From: Yersinia nurmii
Lineage (GTDB): Bacteria > Pseudomonadota > Gammaproteobacteria > Enterobacterales > Enterobacteriaceae
Length of the DNA: 64,000 bases
NCBI RefSeq assembly: GCF_001112925.1
Contig: NZ_CPYD01000001.1
Coordinates: forward strand, 62,001 to 126,000
Reading direction: 5' to 3'
The notes beneath the pieces were generated by a model that saw nothing but the letters and a program-made list of their open reading frames with translations, was not told where the DNA came from and did not search any database. The first letter of the stretch is position 1; the number at the start of each line of letters is the position of its first letter. Made by a program: the position numbers and the translations under genes. Positions 17,851 through 28,669 of the stretch are shown one piece after another.

Positions 17851-18799
17851 CACACTGTCCACTCACTTTATTTCTACCGCTATTCTTTGCCTGATACAGT
17901 TGTGTATCAGCCTTGAGCAAAAGGTTTGAGGGTGAATCTGCACTATTGGTTTCTTTACAACAGACCCCCAAACTTACGCTGACAAAGGGGTAAACCGTGG
18001 AACCAGAATGGGGAATTTTCTGCTCAAGAATTTGCAGTCTAATAGTTTCCGCAATATCCATTGCTCCGACTAACTCGGTGTCGGGGAGCAAACAGATGAA
18101 TTCTTCGCCGCCATAGCGGGCCACCAGATCCGCAGGGCGTCTGAGAGTATCTCGGATAACCGTTGCAACCCTCCGCAAACAATCATCCCCTGCCTGATGC
18201 CCATATAAGTCATTATATTTCTTGAAAAAATCAACATCAATCATAATCATGCTAAGTGGAGTCTGGTTACGATTTGATAGTTTCCACTCCAGTTCTAACT
18301 GTTTATCAAAGTAACGTCGGTTATGTACTTCGGTTAATCCATCTAAATAGACGAGTTGGCGTAATAAGTCAGATTGAGCTTTAAGCAACAAGTGTGTTTT
18401 CACTCTAGCCCGAACGGTATTCCTGTTAATCGGTTTACTGATAAAATCTACGGCACCTTCGCTAAAGCAGCGGGTTTCGGTCTCTTCATCAATACGTGCA
18501 GTGACAAAGATAACAGGAATATCCTGCGTATCTGGCGATGCCTTAAGCCTAGTGCAGACCTCAAAACCATTCATACCGGGCATTTCAATATCCAGCAGAA
18601 TCAAGTCTGGACGTTGGCTGATACAGACGTCGAGCGCCTGTTTACCGCTGGTTGCCATACACACATGATAATCCGAAGAGAATGCTTGATAGAGCATTTG
18701 GATATTTATCGGATGATCGTCAACAATAAGGATCTTAGGTTTCCCAACTCCAGGTAAATTCAAGGCCAAATCTTGAGAAAAAGAATGGATTATCGTCAT
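17843..18799 (-). CDS. Response regulator diguanylate cyclase (REC-GGDEF)
   Basis: 318-residue PleD-like protein that makes c-di-GMP. The receiver domain covers about residues 22-140 (ILIVDDHP, phospho-acceptor Asp70 in LILLDIEMPGMNG, Lys in DFISKPIN). The GGDEF domain is at about 155-318 with an intact active site ARYGGEEFICLLP and an RPAD inhibitory I-site five residues before it. It is the last gene of the exopolysaccharide block, 5 bp after the giant hybrid kinase, which is therefore the likely phosphodonor. Confidence 0.93.
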   Translation of the reverse strand: MTIIHSFSQDLALNLPGVGKPKILIVDDHPINIQMLYQAFSSDYHVCMATSGKQALDVCISQRPDLILLDIEMPGMNGFEVCTRLKASPDTQDIPVIFVTARIDEETETRCFSEGAVDFISKPINRNTVRARVKTHLLLKAQSDLLRQLVYLDGLTEVHNRRYFDKQLELEWKLSNRNQTPLSMIMIDVDFFKKYNDLYGHQAGDDCLRRVATVIRDTLRRPADLVARYGGEEFICLLPDTELVGAMDIAETIRLQILEQKIPHSGSTVYPFVSVSLGVCCKETNSADSPSNLLLKADTQLYQAKNSGRNKVSGQCVI

Positions 18800-18804
18800 A
18801 TCTT

Positions 18805-21800
18805 CTAATTTCTCCGAGTTGGAAGATTAACCATTATGGTTTGGCATAACTGAATAGCTTTGGCAAAGTCTAATTGATTTACTGCATTGTTAAGGGTAGA
18901 TAATTGTCCATTAAGTTGCTCAGCAAAAGTCATCATCAATTTATTCATCACTTCTAACGCAGCCATATCGGAGTTTTGTAACAACAACATCAAACGATTC
19001 AGTTCCGACTCAATAAGTTGTATATCAGATACCTCCGCCGAAACATGACTAACGTTATCCTGCGATAACATTTGGATTAATGTCACTATCCCAGATTGTA
19101 TAGCGGATACTTTATTTCGCATCTCGCTCAGTAATTGATTAATCGTGTCTGCTGTGGGTATTGCCCCCTGGCTAAATAACTTCTCCCCCTGCCCCGCACT
19201 CAAAGAGAGTTCAGAGACCCCCAGCTGTGCGGAAAGTCCCTTGATGGTATGCAACAGACGAGATGCAGACATATGGTCGCCTGCAGTCAACAATGTCTCT
19301 AACTGAATAGGGAAACTAGCCAAATCCTCACTGAGCAGCGATAGCATTTTTTGGTATAGCGTAATATTGCCGCCTAATCGATTGAGGGCAGCATCAACGT
19401 CAATTCCTGCCGTTGCCGCCACATTTTTTAATTCATCAGATAACAAGCAAGGGGGCATATGGCTAACCGCGGCGGCAACATCCGCTTTCCCACTGTATTT
19501 TAGGACGATGTGTATTAGATTATTCAAGTCAAAGGGTTTACCAATATGATCATTCATGCCAGCTGCAAGGCAGGCATCGCGATCAGAGACCATCGCATTG
19601 GCTGTCATGGCTATGATCGGTAAGTTTTTTAACCCAATACTTTTTCGAATATACTTTGTCGCATTGAAGCCATCCATGACCGGCATTTGTAAATCCATCA
19701 AGACCAGATCAAATGAAGACGGATGATGTTCTAATATCTCTATCGCCTCTTTGCCATGATTGGCAATACTGACCTCTGCCCCTTCATCCTCAAGTAACTC
19801 ACGGGCTATTTGCTGGTTATTCAGGTTATCTTCCACTATCAGCAGTCTTATGCCAGACAATCGGTGTAAAGATTCAGCTATTGCCGGTTTCACAACATCA
19901 GGTTGTTTGCGTTCACTTAATGCATCGATCACTGAATCCAACAACATAGATGCCGTGATCGGTTTAACCAGATAACCATCCAGTAATGCCTGATCTTCTT
20001 CACTGCGCTGTAATAACATTTCGCGATCATGGGCAGTTATCATGACAATCATAGGGCCGTTATCGACTGGCATCAGTTCACGCACATATTTACTGGTCTG
20101 CCAGCCATCTAACCCCGGCATTTGCCAGTCAATAAAGAGTGCCCCATAGGTAATCCCCCTATCATGCTGCTGTCTCATCAGTTGCAGTGCATCACTACCA
20201 CTGGTGGCAACATCAACGCTCCATTTTAGCGATTCCCCCATCTGTTTGATCAGGTGACAGGCTGTCGGATTATCATCAACAATCAAGACCCGTAAATTAT
20301 TCAATGCTTGTGCTCTACTTACCAACGTGTCTGGTGTTTCATTATTAATAACCAAATTGGTATAAGAAGGCAGCGGTAACGTTATAGTGAAATGAAACAG
20401 ACTCCCCTTACCCGGTTGACTTTCTAAGGTGAGCGTCCCCCCCATCAGTGCAACAAAGCGCTGGCTTATCACCAGCCCTAAGCCCGTGCCACCAAACCGG
20501 CGCGTTGTCGAGGCTTCTGCTTGTGTAAAACCACTAAAAATACTTTCTTGATTCTCTGGTGCAATGCCAATTCCGGTATCGCGCACCCCAAAATGCAACG
20601 TCACTTGATGGCTATCCTGCTTGATAACCTTGATGAAAAGCACCACCTCACCCAGCTCGGTGAACTTCAGCGCATTGCCCCCCAGATTGGTTAATATCTG
20701 TTGAAGCCGCATGCTATCTCCCTCAACAAATTGGGGTAGTGAAGGGTCAATATCAAATAAGACCTCAACCTTTTTAACCTTCAGATAACTCGATAAGATA
20801 ACCGCCAAATCACGCAGCATGACATGAATATCAAAAGGAATGCATTCCAGTTCCATTTTACCGGATTCGATTTTGGAGAAATCCAGAATATCGTTCAGCA
20901 AACGCAGTAAAGTGCGCGTGGCGGCTTCACTTTTAACAGCATAATCAGCTTGTTTTCTATCAAGACCCGTCCTACGTAGTAATGTCAGCATGCCGAGGAT
21001 GGCATTCATCGGGGTCCGCAGCTCATGACTCATATTAGCCAAAAATGCAGATTTGGCCTTATTAGCTTTTTCAGCCGCTTCTCTTGCTGTTTTGAGGATA
21101 TTTTCGGCCTCACGTTGTTGAGTAATATCGCGATTAATTCCCATCATCAATAAGGCTTTTCCATTTTCATCCCGCTCAACCGTTCCAGTTGATTGAATAA
21201 AATGGACTTGATTTCTCACTACAATACGGAAAATCTGGCGATAGACACTTTCATTTTCTAACGCCGCTTTTATCGCGCTTTTAACATTGGGAATATCCTC
21301 TGGATGCAAAAGACTATACCAATATGCCAACGGGATAGGAGCATGGTGTAACTCCTCGGGGACACCATAGATATCATTCATCCGATCATCGAAAGAAAGC
21401 GTATCTTCTGGAATATTCCAAGTCCAAATACCTAACTCAGCAACATCTGCCGCTCTGACTAATTGATTTCTAGCAATAATAAGATTGGCTTGTTGGTTTT
21501 TATTAGCGGTAATATCAACTTGAATGGAAATATATCGCTCAACCTGGCCAGAACTATTGTTAAACGGAGCAATTGTGGTATCGACCCAATATAAAGTACC
21601 ATCTTTAGCTTTATTACAGATTTCCCCACGCCACGAGATCCCATTAGCAATATCATTCCACATCGATTGCCAGAAATCAGTCGAATGTGTATGAGAATCA
21701 ACTAAGCGGTAAGTCTGCCCCATAAGTTCTTCGCGGCTGTAACCACTAATGGTACAAAATGCGTCATTAACATCGGTGATTATCCCATCTCGATCTGCGG

Positions 21801-23364
21801 TAGAAATAATACCGTGTAAATTAAGGGTGCTGAGTAAAGCATTATTTTCACGTAAGGCCGCTTCAAGACGTTGATAAGTCGCTTTACGTTCACTAATATC
21901 TGACTCAATAGCCATAAAACCGATAGGTTCATTCTTATCGTTATAACGCGGTTGAATCTCCAGCTCAATCCAATATTCTTGCCCTGATTTAGTACAATTG
22001 ACTATTTCACCCTTAAATGGCTCTCCGGCATCTAACGCTACCTTGATCTGACTGGCTACACCTCGATCGGTATTACTGCATTGCAGTAATCTCCCCGGCG
22101 ACTTGCCGAAAGCTTCGGCTTGACTGTATCCGGTAATACGTTCAAATCCCTCGTTAACCCAAACGATATTACGCTTTACATCGGTAATAACGACGGCATT
22201 AGAAGTATTTTTGGCAACTAAAGCCAAGCGTTCAAGATCTGCGGTCATATTCCGAGCCAACATCTCTGCCCGATTACGCCCACTGACTTGCTGGCGAATA
22301 AGTAAAGCCAATGCCGAACTTAGCAAAAAACCAAAAGCAAATAACAGCCATGGGACATAACGCTCTATCTGTGCTTCGAACGTAGGTGTACTACTGATTC
22401 GCAGTGTCATATCACGACCCGGCAACCGTAATACATTGGTACTATGGAATATTCTCGCAGAGATTACTTTATCGCTATGCTCTTCTGTAGGGACAAAATT
22501 AGCGGATTTGCTACCATCCGCATCAAAGACCAAATTTTTATCAGACAAGTCGTTGATACTATCAAACAGTTCAACATCCACTCGCCCACTCATAAACTCA
22601 GGAATATCACTTAATAATTCTGCAATGGCGATGGGTGAATAAAGAAGACCCACTAATGACGCTTGCCTTTCAGCTGGGGTGGTAGGATTTGAGCCATAGA
22701 TATAAACAGGAACAAAAAGCAGTACCCCAGGAGTGTTAACGTTAGCCTGAACAAGATGAATTGAGCCTGAAAGCGTAGGCTTACCACTGTCTATTGCCGA
22801 GAGTACCGCTGCTCGTCGTACCGACTCAGATCCAACATCTAATCCTTCCGCACCTTGGTTTCCTTCTGATGGCTCTATATATTTAATAATATACAAATCA
22901 TCATGTTGTTTATCCTGCAATTGACGTAGAGCGAAGTTTGGTGCACCGTCAGCACGGGTATCAGCCATAAAGGAATTTAACTGGTTGCGTTGCACCCGCT
23001 GAATAAAACCAAATCCCCTCACACCAGGAAACTCCACCGGCAAATTACGCGAGGCGACATAAGCATGAAATTGTTCACGGGTTAAATCACCGTCCGCCGC
23101 ATAGGTTCCTTTTGCACCATTCATCCCATATATAGGGAGATTGAAACGCCGCTCAACTTCTCCAGAGACTCGATCGACATTGCGTTGAAAATCGACTTTG
23201 GCATTGGCTTCAATTTCGTTATAAAGCCACCCGGCTCCCACGCCTGAAATAACCAGTCCAATAATGAAAATAACCAGTGGCAGCAAAATATTTTGTTGTA
23301 ACTTAAATGAAAGCCACGATGAGGATGATTGCTGGGTACGGGCATCGAATGGAGAAGGATTCAT
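18805..23364 (-). CDS. Hybrid sensor histidine kinase: CHASE, 3 PAS, HisKA, HATPase, 2 REC, Hpt
   Basis: 1519 residues. Order: a transmembrane segment (about 24-50), periplasmic CHASE-type sensor (about 75-320), second transmembrane segment (WLLFAFGFLLSSALALLI), PAS domains starting near 375, 505 and 630, HisKA with phospho-His in FLANMSHELRTPMNAILGML, ATPase with N-box GGNALKF and G-boxes DTGIGI and GGTGLGL. Then come two receivers (VLIVDDNP...FIDWQMPGLDGW and LLIVEDNL...LMDLQMPVMDGF) and a C-terminal Hpt domain with His in LLHTIKGLSAQLG. The architecture resembles BarA-type multistep phosphorelay kinases. The phosphate can leave through the Hpt to the adjacent REC-GGDEF and perhaps the REC-PP2C protein 11 kb upstream. 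A 123-bp gap to the GH2 gene may hold an internal promoter. Confidence 0.93.
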   Translation of the reverse strand: MNPSPFDARTQQSSSSWLSFKLQQNILLPLVIFIIGLVISGVGAGWLYNEIEANAKVDFQRNVDRVSGEVERRFNLPIYGMNGAKGTYAADGDLTREQFHAYVASRNLPVEFPGVRGFGFIQRVQRNQLNSFMADTRADGAPNFALRQLQDKQHDDLYIIKYIEPSEGNQGAEGLDVGSESVRRAAVLSAIDSGKPTLSGSIHLVQANVNTPGVLLFVPVYIYGSNPTTPAERQASLVGLLYSPIAIAELLSDIPEFMSGRVDVELFDSINDLSDKNLVFDADGSKSANFVPTEEHSDKVISARIFHSTNVLRLPGRDMTLRISSTPTFEAQIERYVPWLLFAFGFLLSSALALLIRQQVSGRNRAEMLARNMTADLERLALVAKNTSNAVVITDVKRNIVWVNEGFERITGYSQAEAFGKSPGRLLQCSNTDRGVASQIKVALDAGEPFKGEIVNCTKSGQEYWIELEIQPRYNDKNEPIGFMAIESDISERKATYQRLEAALRENNALLSTLNLHGIISTADRDGIITDVNDAFCTISGYSREELMGQTYRLVDSHTHSTDFWQSMWNDIANGISWRGEICNKAKDGTLYWVDTTIAPFNNSSGQVERYISIQVDITANKNQQANLIIARNQLVRAADVAELGIWTWNIPEDTLSFDDRMNDIYGVPEELHHAPIPLAYWYSLLHPEDIPNVKSAIKAALENESVYRQIFRIVVRNQVHFIQSTGTVERDENGKALLMMGINRDITQQREAENILKTAREAAEKANKAKSAFLANMSHELRTPMNAILGMLTLLRRTGLDRKQADYAVKSEAATRTLLRLLNDILDFSKIESGKMELECIPFDIHVMLRDLAVILSSYLKVKKVEVLFDIDPSLPQFVEGDSMRLQQILTNLGGNALKFTELGEVVLFIKVIKQDSHQVTLHFGVRDTGIGIAPENQESIFSGFTQAEASTTRRFGGTGLGLVISQRFVALMGGTLTLESQPGKGSLFHFTITLPLPSYTNLVINNETPDTLVSRAQALNNLRVLIVDDNPTACHLIKQMGESLKWSVDVATSGSDALQLMRQQHDRGITYGALFIDWQMPGLDGWQTSKYVRELMPVDNGPMIVMITAHDREMLLQRSEEDQALLDGYLVKPITASMLLDSVIDALSERKQPDVVKPAIAESLHRLSGIRLLIVEDNLNNQQIARELLEDEGAEVSIANHGKEAIEILEHHPSSFDLVLMDLQMPVMDGFNATKYIRKSIGLKNLPIIAMTANAMVSDRDACLAAGMNDHIGKPFDLNNLIHIVLKYSGKADVAAAVSHMPPCLLSDELKNVAATAGIDVDAALNRLGGNITLYQKMLSLLSEDLASFPIQLETLLTAGDHMSASRLLHTIKGLSAQLGVSELSLSAGQGEKLFSQGAIPTADTINQLLSEMRNKVSAIQSGIVTLIQMLSQDNVSHVSAEVSDIQLIESELNRLMLLLQNSDMAALEVMNKLMMTFAEQLNGQLSTLNNAVNQLDFAKAIQLCQTIMVNLPTRRN

Positions 23365-23487
23365 ATAATATCTATACTCTTATCATCACTATTGGCTAAT
23401 AGCATAGGATCACTCTACTACTTAAGATAGTATTGGCCGCAATCAAAACTCACTTAAGTATTCTCAGTTAATAATGAACAGCATGAG

Positions 23488-25710
23488 TTAGGGTTGAATG
23501 TGAATTTCTAGTTCATTGTGGCCTAATATCTCACCCCGTTCATTAATAATGTCACTCATTACGTTCACTGGTTGAATGCTACGAGGTGTAACTTGTAATT
23601 CAATCACTTTTTGACCGCTATCCGCCATTAGTTTTATTTTCTGCGTTCCCTCAGATAAAATCATGCCACTTTGCAATATTTTCCAATGTAATGATGCTTT
23701 TTGATAGTCGAACCAGCGATCGTTAATGGCCCATAAATCAATACGCCCTGTCTGTCCCTGACCCCAATTTTCTGTTTTAGGTTCTATGGAGGGTAAAACA
23801 GGTTGATAAGCTCGCTGCAAAGCAAAATAACCCGGTTTAGGATGGCGGAGATAATCCACAACGCCCCAGTTAATTGACGGCCAGTTTTCAGTAAACATAA
23901 AGTGAAATAATGCAGCGACCGGCTGATAACGTTGGCGTCGATAACTTTCTGCGGCGAGTTGGATCAAACTTGCCTGATACTGTTGGCTGTTATTGATAAA
24001 CGTATTGATATTCGGCCCGCGACTCACTTTAGCTAATTCAAATGTCTCATGAGGTTGAAAATTATGGTATGCCCAGATATGCCAACCTTCATCTTGTTTA
24101 TCCGTCGTTTTTGGCCACAGATCAGCGCACGGAATTATCGTTTTTAACGTTGCCAAATCAGGTAAGGCTTGTGCGCCAAACTCACTGATTATTGAGGTAG
24201 TTGCCGGTTTACGATGATCATTTTTCTGCCCTGAGTACCACCCTTGCCAGTAGTGTTCTGCGGTTGATGAGTAAGCATGAGTGATCCGGCTAGGGTCTTG
24301 ACTAAGCACTCGCGCAACACTCGCAGTTAACGCTCGGTTGGTGTCTGGTCGCCAGTCTGAATAACGATATTGCATCCACGTAGCGTCCCAGGGAGGTTCA
24401 TTGTGCCCAGACCACAGTACAATCGCTGGATGACTACCAAACTGCCGAGTCATATCTGCGGCCTGTCTGGCGGCCTCTCTGGCAAAAGAGGCTGAATTGT
24501 CATATCCCCATTGCAGTGGAAAATCTTGCCAGAGCAGTATCCCCATCTCATCAGCCAGACTGTACAAGGCACGCCCAGCCACATGGGCATGCACTCTTAT
24601 GGCATTGATATTGGCCTGCTGCATCATTACTAAATCACGGTGATAATCGGCTGACGTCAAGCTTCCCAACCACGGGCTACCAATATAGTTCGTCCCTCTA
24701 ATGAATAGGCGCTTGCCATTGATTGACCAACTTTGCTCTTGCGGATCTATCGCAATTTGTCGTAAGCCGGTGCGAACATGTGTCATATCCATCATGCCAA
24801 AACGATCGGAGAAACTGGCCTCCAGTCGATAAAGATTTTGTTTCCCATGACCAGACGGCCACCACAATACGGGGTTATCAAGCAGAAAATTGGCTGTAAG
24901 AGTTTGTGCATTATGCTGACTGGCAACCAATGAAACACTTTTCTCCAGTTGATAAGATTGGCCGATGAAATTATCGGGTATCAGACGTAGCAACATAACA
25001 GCGGAACGGTTGTGGTTAGCACGATAATCCAAACTCACTTTTAGAATCGGATGTTCAAGCCCCCGTGACCAGTCAGGCACCGCCAGTACATTATCGATAA
25101 CGGCGCCACGGCTGATATGTGACGCCACCGGAGCCCAGATCCCCCCCGAATTAGCATCTTGTCCGCGATCCGACCACGCCCCTCCGGGTCGGGTGTCATG
25201 ATGATTGAACACACCCTTAATTAGTCGCTTATGAAATGACCAAATTTTTCCCGGAGTTTCGTAAGGGCTATCAACACGCATAGCCAGCACATTATCTATT
25301 CGAGCTATATCGGTAATATCGACGCTAAATCGTTGAAAATAGCCCTGATGTTGACCTGCTTGTTGATTGTTAAGCCAAATATCCGTTTGATAGTCAACGC
25401 CATCGAATACCAAGGTCGCCATATCATCGGTATCTAAAACCGGTAATGTAAATTGGGTTCGATACCATAATACGCCTTGATGATCGACACCCTCACTGTA
25501 CCAATTAGCGGGCACTTTCAAATATTGCCACTGGCTGTCATCAAGGGTATCACGCCAAGCTTCAGAAGCTGGCGGGTTGCCATCCCGTATTCGCCACTGA
25601 CCGGACAAATCTAAAGTGGATGGCAACTGAGCAACAACAACCGGCGAGATTAGTTGCAAAAGAAAACCCAAACTTAAAATAGAAGCTCTGCACCGATAAT
25701 TAATGTTCAT
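23488..25710 (-). CDS. Secreted GH2-family glycoside hydrolase (beta-mannosidase/beta-glucuronidase type)
   Basis: 740 residues with a signal peptide (SILSLGFLLQLISPVVVAQ). The sugar-binding jelly-roll domain is at about 25-185 (LSGQWRIRDG, WYRTQFTLP), followed by the Ig-like domain and the TIM barrel with the acid/base Glu in LWSGHNEPPWD and the nucleophile Glu in TSIISEFGAQALPD. It hydrolyses a beta-linked sugar outside the cytoplasm; in this context it may trim the exopolysaccharide or release it. The ATG at 25710 overlaps the stop of the upstream DUF3131 gene (ATGA), so translation is coupled; a longer frame starting at 25755 lies inside that gene. Confidence 0.88.
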   Translation of the reverse strand: MNINYRCRASILSLGFLLQLISPVVVAQLPSTLDLSGQWRIRDGNPPASEAWRDTLDDSQWQYLKVPANWYSEGVDHQGVLWYRTQFTLPVLDTDDMATLVFDGVDYQTDIWLNNQQAGQHQGYFQRFSVDITDIARIDNVLAMRVDSPYETPGKIWSFHKRLIKGVFNHHDTRPGGAWSDRGQDANSGGIWAPVASHISRGAVIDNVLAVPDWSRGLEHPILKVSLDYRANHNRSAVMLLRLIPDNFIGQSYQLEKSVSLVASQHNAQTLTANFLLDNPVLWWPSGHGKQNLYRLEASFSDRFGMMDMTHVRTGLRQIAIDPQEQSWSINGKRLFIRGTNYIGSPWLGSLTSADYHRDLVMMQQANINAIRVHAHVAGRALYSLADEMGILLWQDFPLQWGYDNSASFAREAARQAADMTRQFGSHPAIVLWSGHNEPPWDATWMQYRYSDWRPDTNRALTASVARVLSQDPSRITHAYSSTAEHYWQGWYSGQKNDHRKPATTSIISEFGAQALPDLATLKTIIPCADLWPKTTDKQDEGWHIWAYHNFQPHETFELAKVSRGPNINTFINNSQQYQASLIQLAAESYRRQRYQPVAALFHFMFTENWPSINWGVVDYLRHPKPGYFALQRAYQPVLPSIEPKTENWGQGQTGRIDLWAINDRWFDYQKASLHWKILQSGMILSEGTQKIKLMADSGQKVIELQVTPRSIQPVNVMSDIINERGEILGHNELEIHIQP

Positions 25711-27083
25711 TTCGATGCGACCTCTCGAAGGATGACTCTTTCTTGCGGCAGGCATAATTGCGGGCGTGAAAAAATATCACTCATACGCACGTCCAGATAT
25801 CCTGCAGTAGGATCGGTATTAATTAAATTCCCCGCCACTTTATAGAGCAATGTTTCCAATACCATGGCATTAGTCGTCAGACTAATTGTCTTGTTATACG
25901 CGCCATTATTTTCATAACGTCCCTCATACCATCCGCGTTTTTCATCATGCTGCATCTGAGTCAACTGCATTAATGCATCGGTATACGGACTATTCCACAA
26001 AACCCATAAGCCAAAAACTGCGCGGGTTGATACCAATGCCAAATCAGGGTGGTATTGCCCGTTCTCGCTAATAGTATTCCAATGATAACCGTTAGCGAAC
26101 ACCGTATCGTAAACATGATATGGCGCAACCGAGGTGAAGTAATCACTACGTGCCGTCAATATATGCTCTTTTTGCCAGCGGATTTCCTGTACTCGATAGA
26201 TATTATCTATCCTTTTTTTCTGCTGCTTAAATATTGGGGTACTCTTTAATTCCATCGCCGTCAGTAAATAAGGCAAACTGACAACAATAGAGGGTACATA
26301 GGTTATACGAGCATCTCTGATATCGAAATCAATGGGGATGCCGTAAATAAACGTGGTGTTATAAGGAAGATTAGCTGATATTCCTACAGGAAACCCCCAC
26401 AGACCAAACGCGCCAGCGGTATATTCGCTGTAACCCAACACGCCTTCTGGCTTGGCTATAAATTGGCCATTAACAGTAGACGATTTCAACAACTCACCGT
26501 CAGCATCAATAATCTGACAAAAATTCCATCGCAATAGCACCTTATCCAGATACTCGGCATATTCAGGATAAAAACGCGCAACAACTTTCAAGCCAACCAT
26601 TAAGCGGCCGATATCTTGTGCCGACCACCCCAACGCTGTTGTCTGGTGAGTATAATCAGTCATCTGCCCGTTGACGGTGTTATAAAGCAAATTTGGCGCT
26701 TTCCCCTCAACCAAAGGTAACTGACTGATCGTTGCTAATAATAGTGAGAGGCGCTGATCAAACTCCTGCCGATTAATAAGTCCTAATTGGGCTGCTGCGG
26801 TTAATGCAACAAGGGTGTCACCGATTTGCCAGAAATTAACAACCGGGTAATTATCCAATGAATTAACCAACCCAGTGCCCATTTGCGTATTATTAACAAA
26901 GTAACGCCAAGCGACTTTCGCCCATAATTGCTCATTATCAGATATCACACCACTACGGGCTGAATAGGCAACGGAACTAGGAGTAATACTGCTTGCCACA
27001 AACATACCGCCCGTAAACGCAGCACCTAGTAGCCCAGCCCCCATAACCCAGGCAATAGCGGCAGACGTCACTGTTTTGCGCAT
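25707..27083 (-). CDS. DUF3131 protein, paralogue A
   Basis: 458 residues with an N-terminal hydrophobic segment (AAIAWVMGAGLLGAAFTGGM), so periplasmic and probably anchored. The domain carries the motifs shared by all three paralogues here: WRYFVNNTQMGTGLVNSLDN, LYNTVNGQMTDY, GWSAQDIGRLMVGLKVVARF, SEYTAGAFGLWGF, APYHVYDTVFANGYHWNTI and NAMVLETLLYK. The alternating helical pattern suggests an alpha/alpha-toroid as in glycoamylase-like enzymes; this is inference. The start overlaps the end of paralogue B by 16 bp. DUF3131 has no assigned reaction known to me. Confidence 0.82.
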   Translation of the reverse strand: MRKTVTSAAIAWVMGAGLLGAAFTGGMFVASSITPSSVAYSARSGVISDNEQLWAKVAWRYFVNNTQMGTGLVNSLDNYPVVNFWQIGDTLVALTAAAQLGLINRQEFDQRLSLLLATISQLPLVEGKAPNLLYNTVNGQMTDYTHQTTALGWSAQDIGRLMVGLKVVARFYPEYAEYLDKVLLRWNFCQIIDADGELLKSSTVNGQFIAKPEGVLGYSEYTAGAFGLWGFPVGISANLPYNTTFIYGIPIDFDIRDARITYVPSIVVSLPYLLTAMELKSTPIFKQQKKRIDNIYRVQEIRWQKEHILTARSDYFTSVAPYHVYDTVFANGYHWNTISENGQYHPDLALVSTRAVFGLWVLWNSPYTDALMQLTQMQHDEKRGWYEGRYENNGAYNKTISLTTNAMVLETLLYKVAGNLINTDPTAGYLDVRMSDIFSRPQLCLPQERVILREVASK

Positions 27084-28657
27084 GATGTTGCTGCCGGTAA
27101 TTTAAATAAATTATTATTACTGCTGCTTTCATCTGGACACTGAGCACACTGGCAGCTCTTACAATTTGGTGCTTTACGTATCGCGATGCCCGTTTGATCA
27201 CAAAATGCTTTCAGGCTAGGCGTTGCATCAATATATGGCCTATTTCGTTTGCTGTTATTCGTATCAAATTCGTTAATTAATTTCCGCTCCCACAACGACG
27301 GTATATAGTCGCTGTGGCTAGGATCACCACTGGTGAACCGAAGTATTTTCCCTGCTTTTTTGAAAAATAAAGCTTCTAACATGATGCCATTATTATTTGC
27401 CGTAAATTCATTTATCGGCCCATGTCCATTCTCATAAAGCCCTTCATTGAAGCCAAATCCTTTCACATTGGCATTCTCTATCGCATCAAATAATCTGTCG
27501 GTATAGGGCGAATGCCATAATACCCACATACCTAATGCAGCTTTTAATGATACTGCCGCATTTTCGGGGACAAAAACACCTTGGTCGGTGATTGTATTCC
27601 AGTTATAACCATCGGCAAAAACCGTGTCGTAAACAAAGAAAGGGGCTTTATCCAACTGATGTTCTGAACGTGCAGTCAGTATCCCCGTTTCACGATAACG
27701 ATTTTCCTGCGCCTGATAGACGCGATTAGCGAAGTTCTTCATCCACGGATGGCTGTAGCTTCCCGCTTTATTGGCCCGATCATCACTACGATCCCATCCC
27801 ATTTCAAAACCATGCAAAATATACGACTCAGTCACTACATAGTTATGTTGATTATTAGTTCGCGGGTCCCGTGAATCATAAGGCACTAATACACAGTAAA
27901 TTTTAGCCAAATCATAAGGTTCAGGTCGTGATGCCTGACAGGTTGAAAAACCCCAAAGTTGGAAGCCACTGGCGGCGTACTCCTCATAGCCCAATCGCCC
28001 TTCCTGTACATACTGAGGCATGTTATTTTTATCTAATATCGCGCCATATAATGTACCGCAATCATCGACAACATGTGAAAAATCCCAGCCCAAGACCACG
28101 TTATCAATACTATTGGCGTATTCAGGATAACGTTCTTTAATAATTTTTAACCAAATTAACATACGCCCAGTATCAATAGCAGAGAATCCTATCTCACCCG
28201 GTTTATTAAGGTAGTCAACTTTTTCAGCCGTTATAGTGTTGTAGGCTTTATTGGGTAATTGCCCTTGAAATAACGATAAGTTATTCAGTGTCTTCAAAAA
28301 TGGTAACATACGATGATCGAATTCTTCTTTATTAATAATCCCTAACTCGCGTGCTGAAACCAGTGCTGCCAAATAAGATGCACTGTCCCACATGGTGGTT
28401 GAAGGATAATTATTAACTGCATTAACAAGCCCTGTTGTAGGCTGTAAATTATGGACAAAATATTGCCAGGCATTAACTGCAACTGCCATCTCTCTGGGCG
28501 TTAACTCACCGTGCCGCACAGGGTAGTTTTCAGCAGCTAATTTATCATCGGGTAATTCGGCAAAAGTATTAAAAGACGGTATGGTCGAAAGTATCAAAAT
28601 TAAGCAGCCAGCCTTAACAATGAGACTTAACCTTATCAAAAATGACTGATTGCCCAT
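27068..28657 (-). CDS. DUF3131 protein, paralogue B, with Cys-rich C-terminal tail
   Basis: 529 residues with a cleavable signal peptide (AGCLILILSTIPSFNTFA), hence periplasmic or secreted. Shared motifs: AWQYFVHNLQPTTGLVNAVN, MWDSASYLAAL, EIGFSAIDTGRMLIWLKII, RLGYEEYAASGFQLWGF, ILTARSEHQLDKAPFFVYDT and NNNGIMLEALFFKKAGK. It is longer than its neighbours because of a tail holding CDQTG...NCKSCQCAQCPD, a cluster of five to six cysteines that could bind metal or form disulfides. Ribosome-binding site AGGAAGG; 12 bp after paralogue C. Confidence 0.82.
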   Translation of the reverse strand: MGNQSFLIRLSLIVKAGCLILILSTIPSFNTFAELPDDKLAAENYPVRHGELTPREMAVAVNAWQYFVHNLQPTTGLVNAVNNYPSTTMWDSASYLAALVSARELGIINKEEFDHRMLPFLKTLNNLSLFQGQLPNKAYNTITAEKVDYLNKPGEIGFSAIDTGRMLIWLKIIKERYPEYANSIDNVVLGWDFSHVVDDCGTLYGAILDKNNMPQYVQEGRLGYEEYAASGFQLWGFSTCQASRPEPYDLAKIYCVLVPYDSRDPRTNNQHNYVVTESYILHGFEMGWDRSDDRANKAGSYSHPWMKNFANRVYQAQENRYRETGILTARSEHQLDKAPFFVYDTVFADGYNWNTITDQGVFVPENAAVSLKAALGMWVLWHSPYTDRLFDAIENANVKGFGFNEGLYENGHGPINEFTANNNGIMLEALFFKKAGKILRFTSGDPSHSDYIPSLWERKLINEFDTNNSKRNRPYIDATPSLKAFCDQTGIAIRKAPNCKSCQCAQCPDESSSNNNLFKLPAATSCAKQ

Positions 28658-28669
28658 TATAAAACCTTC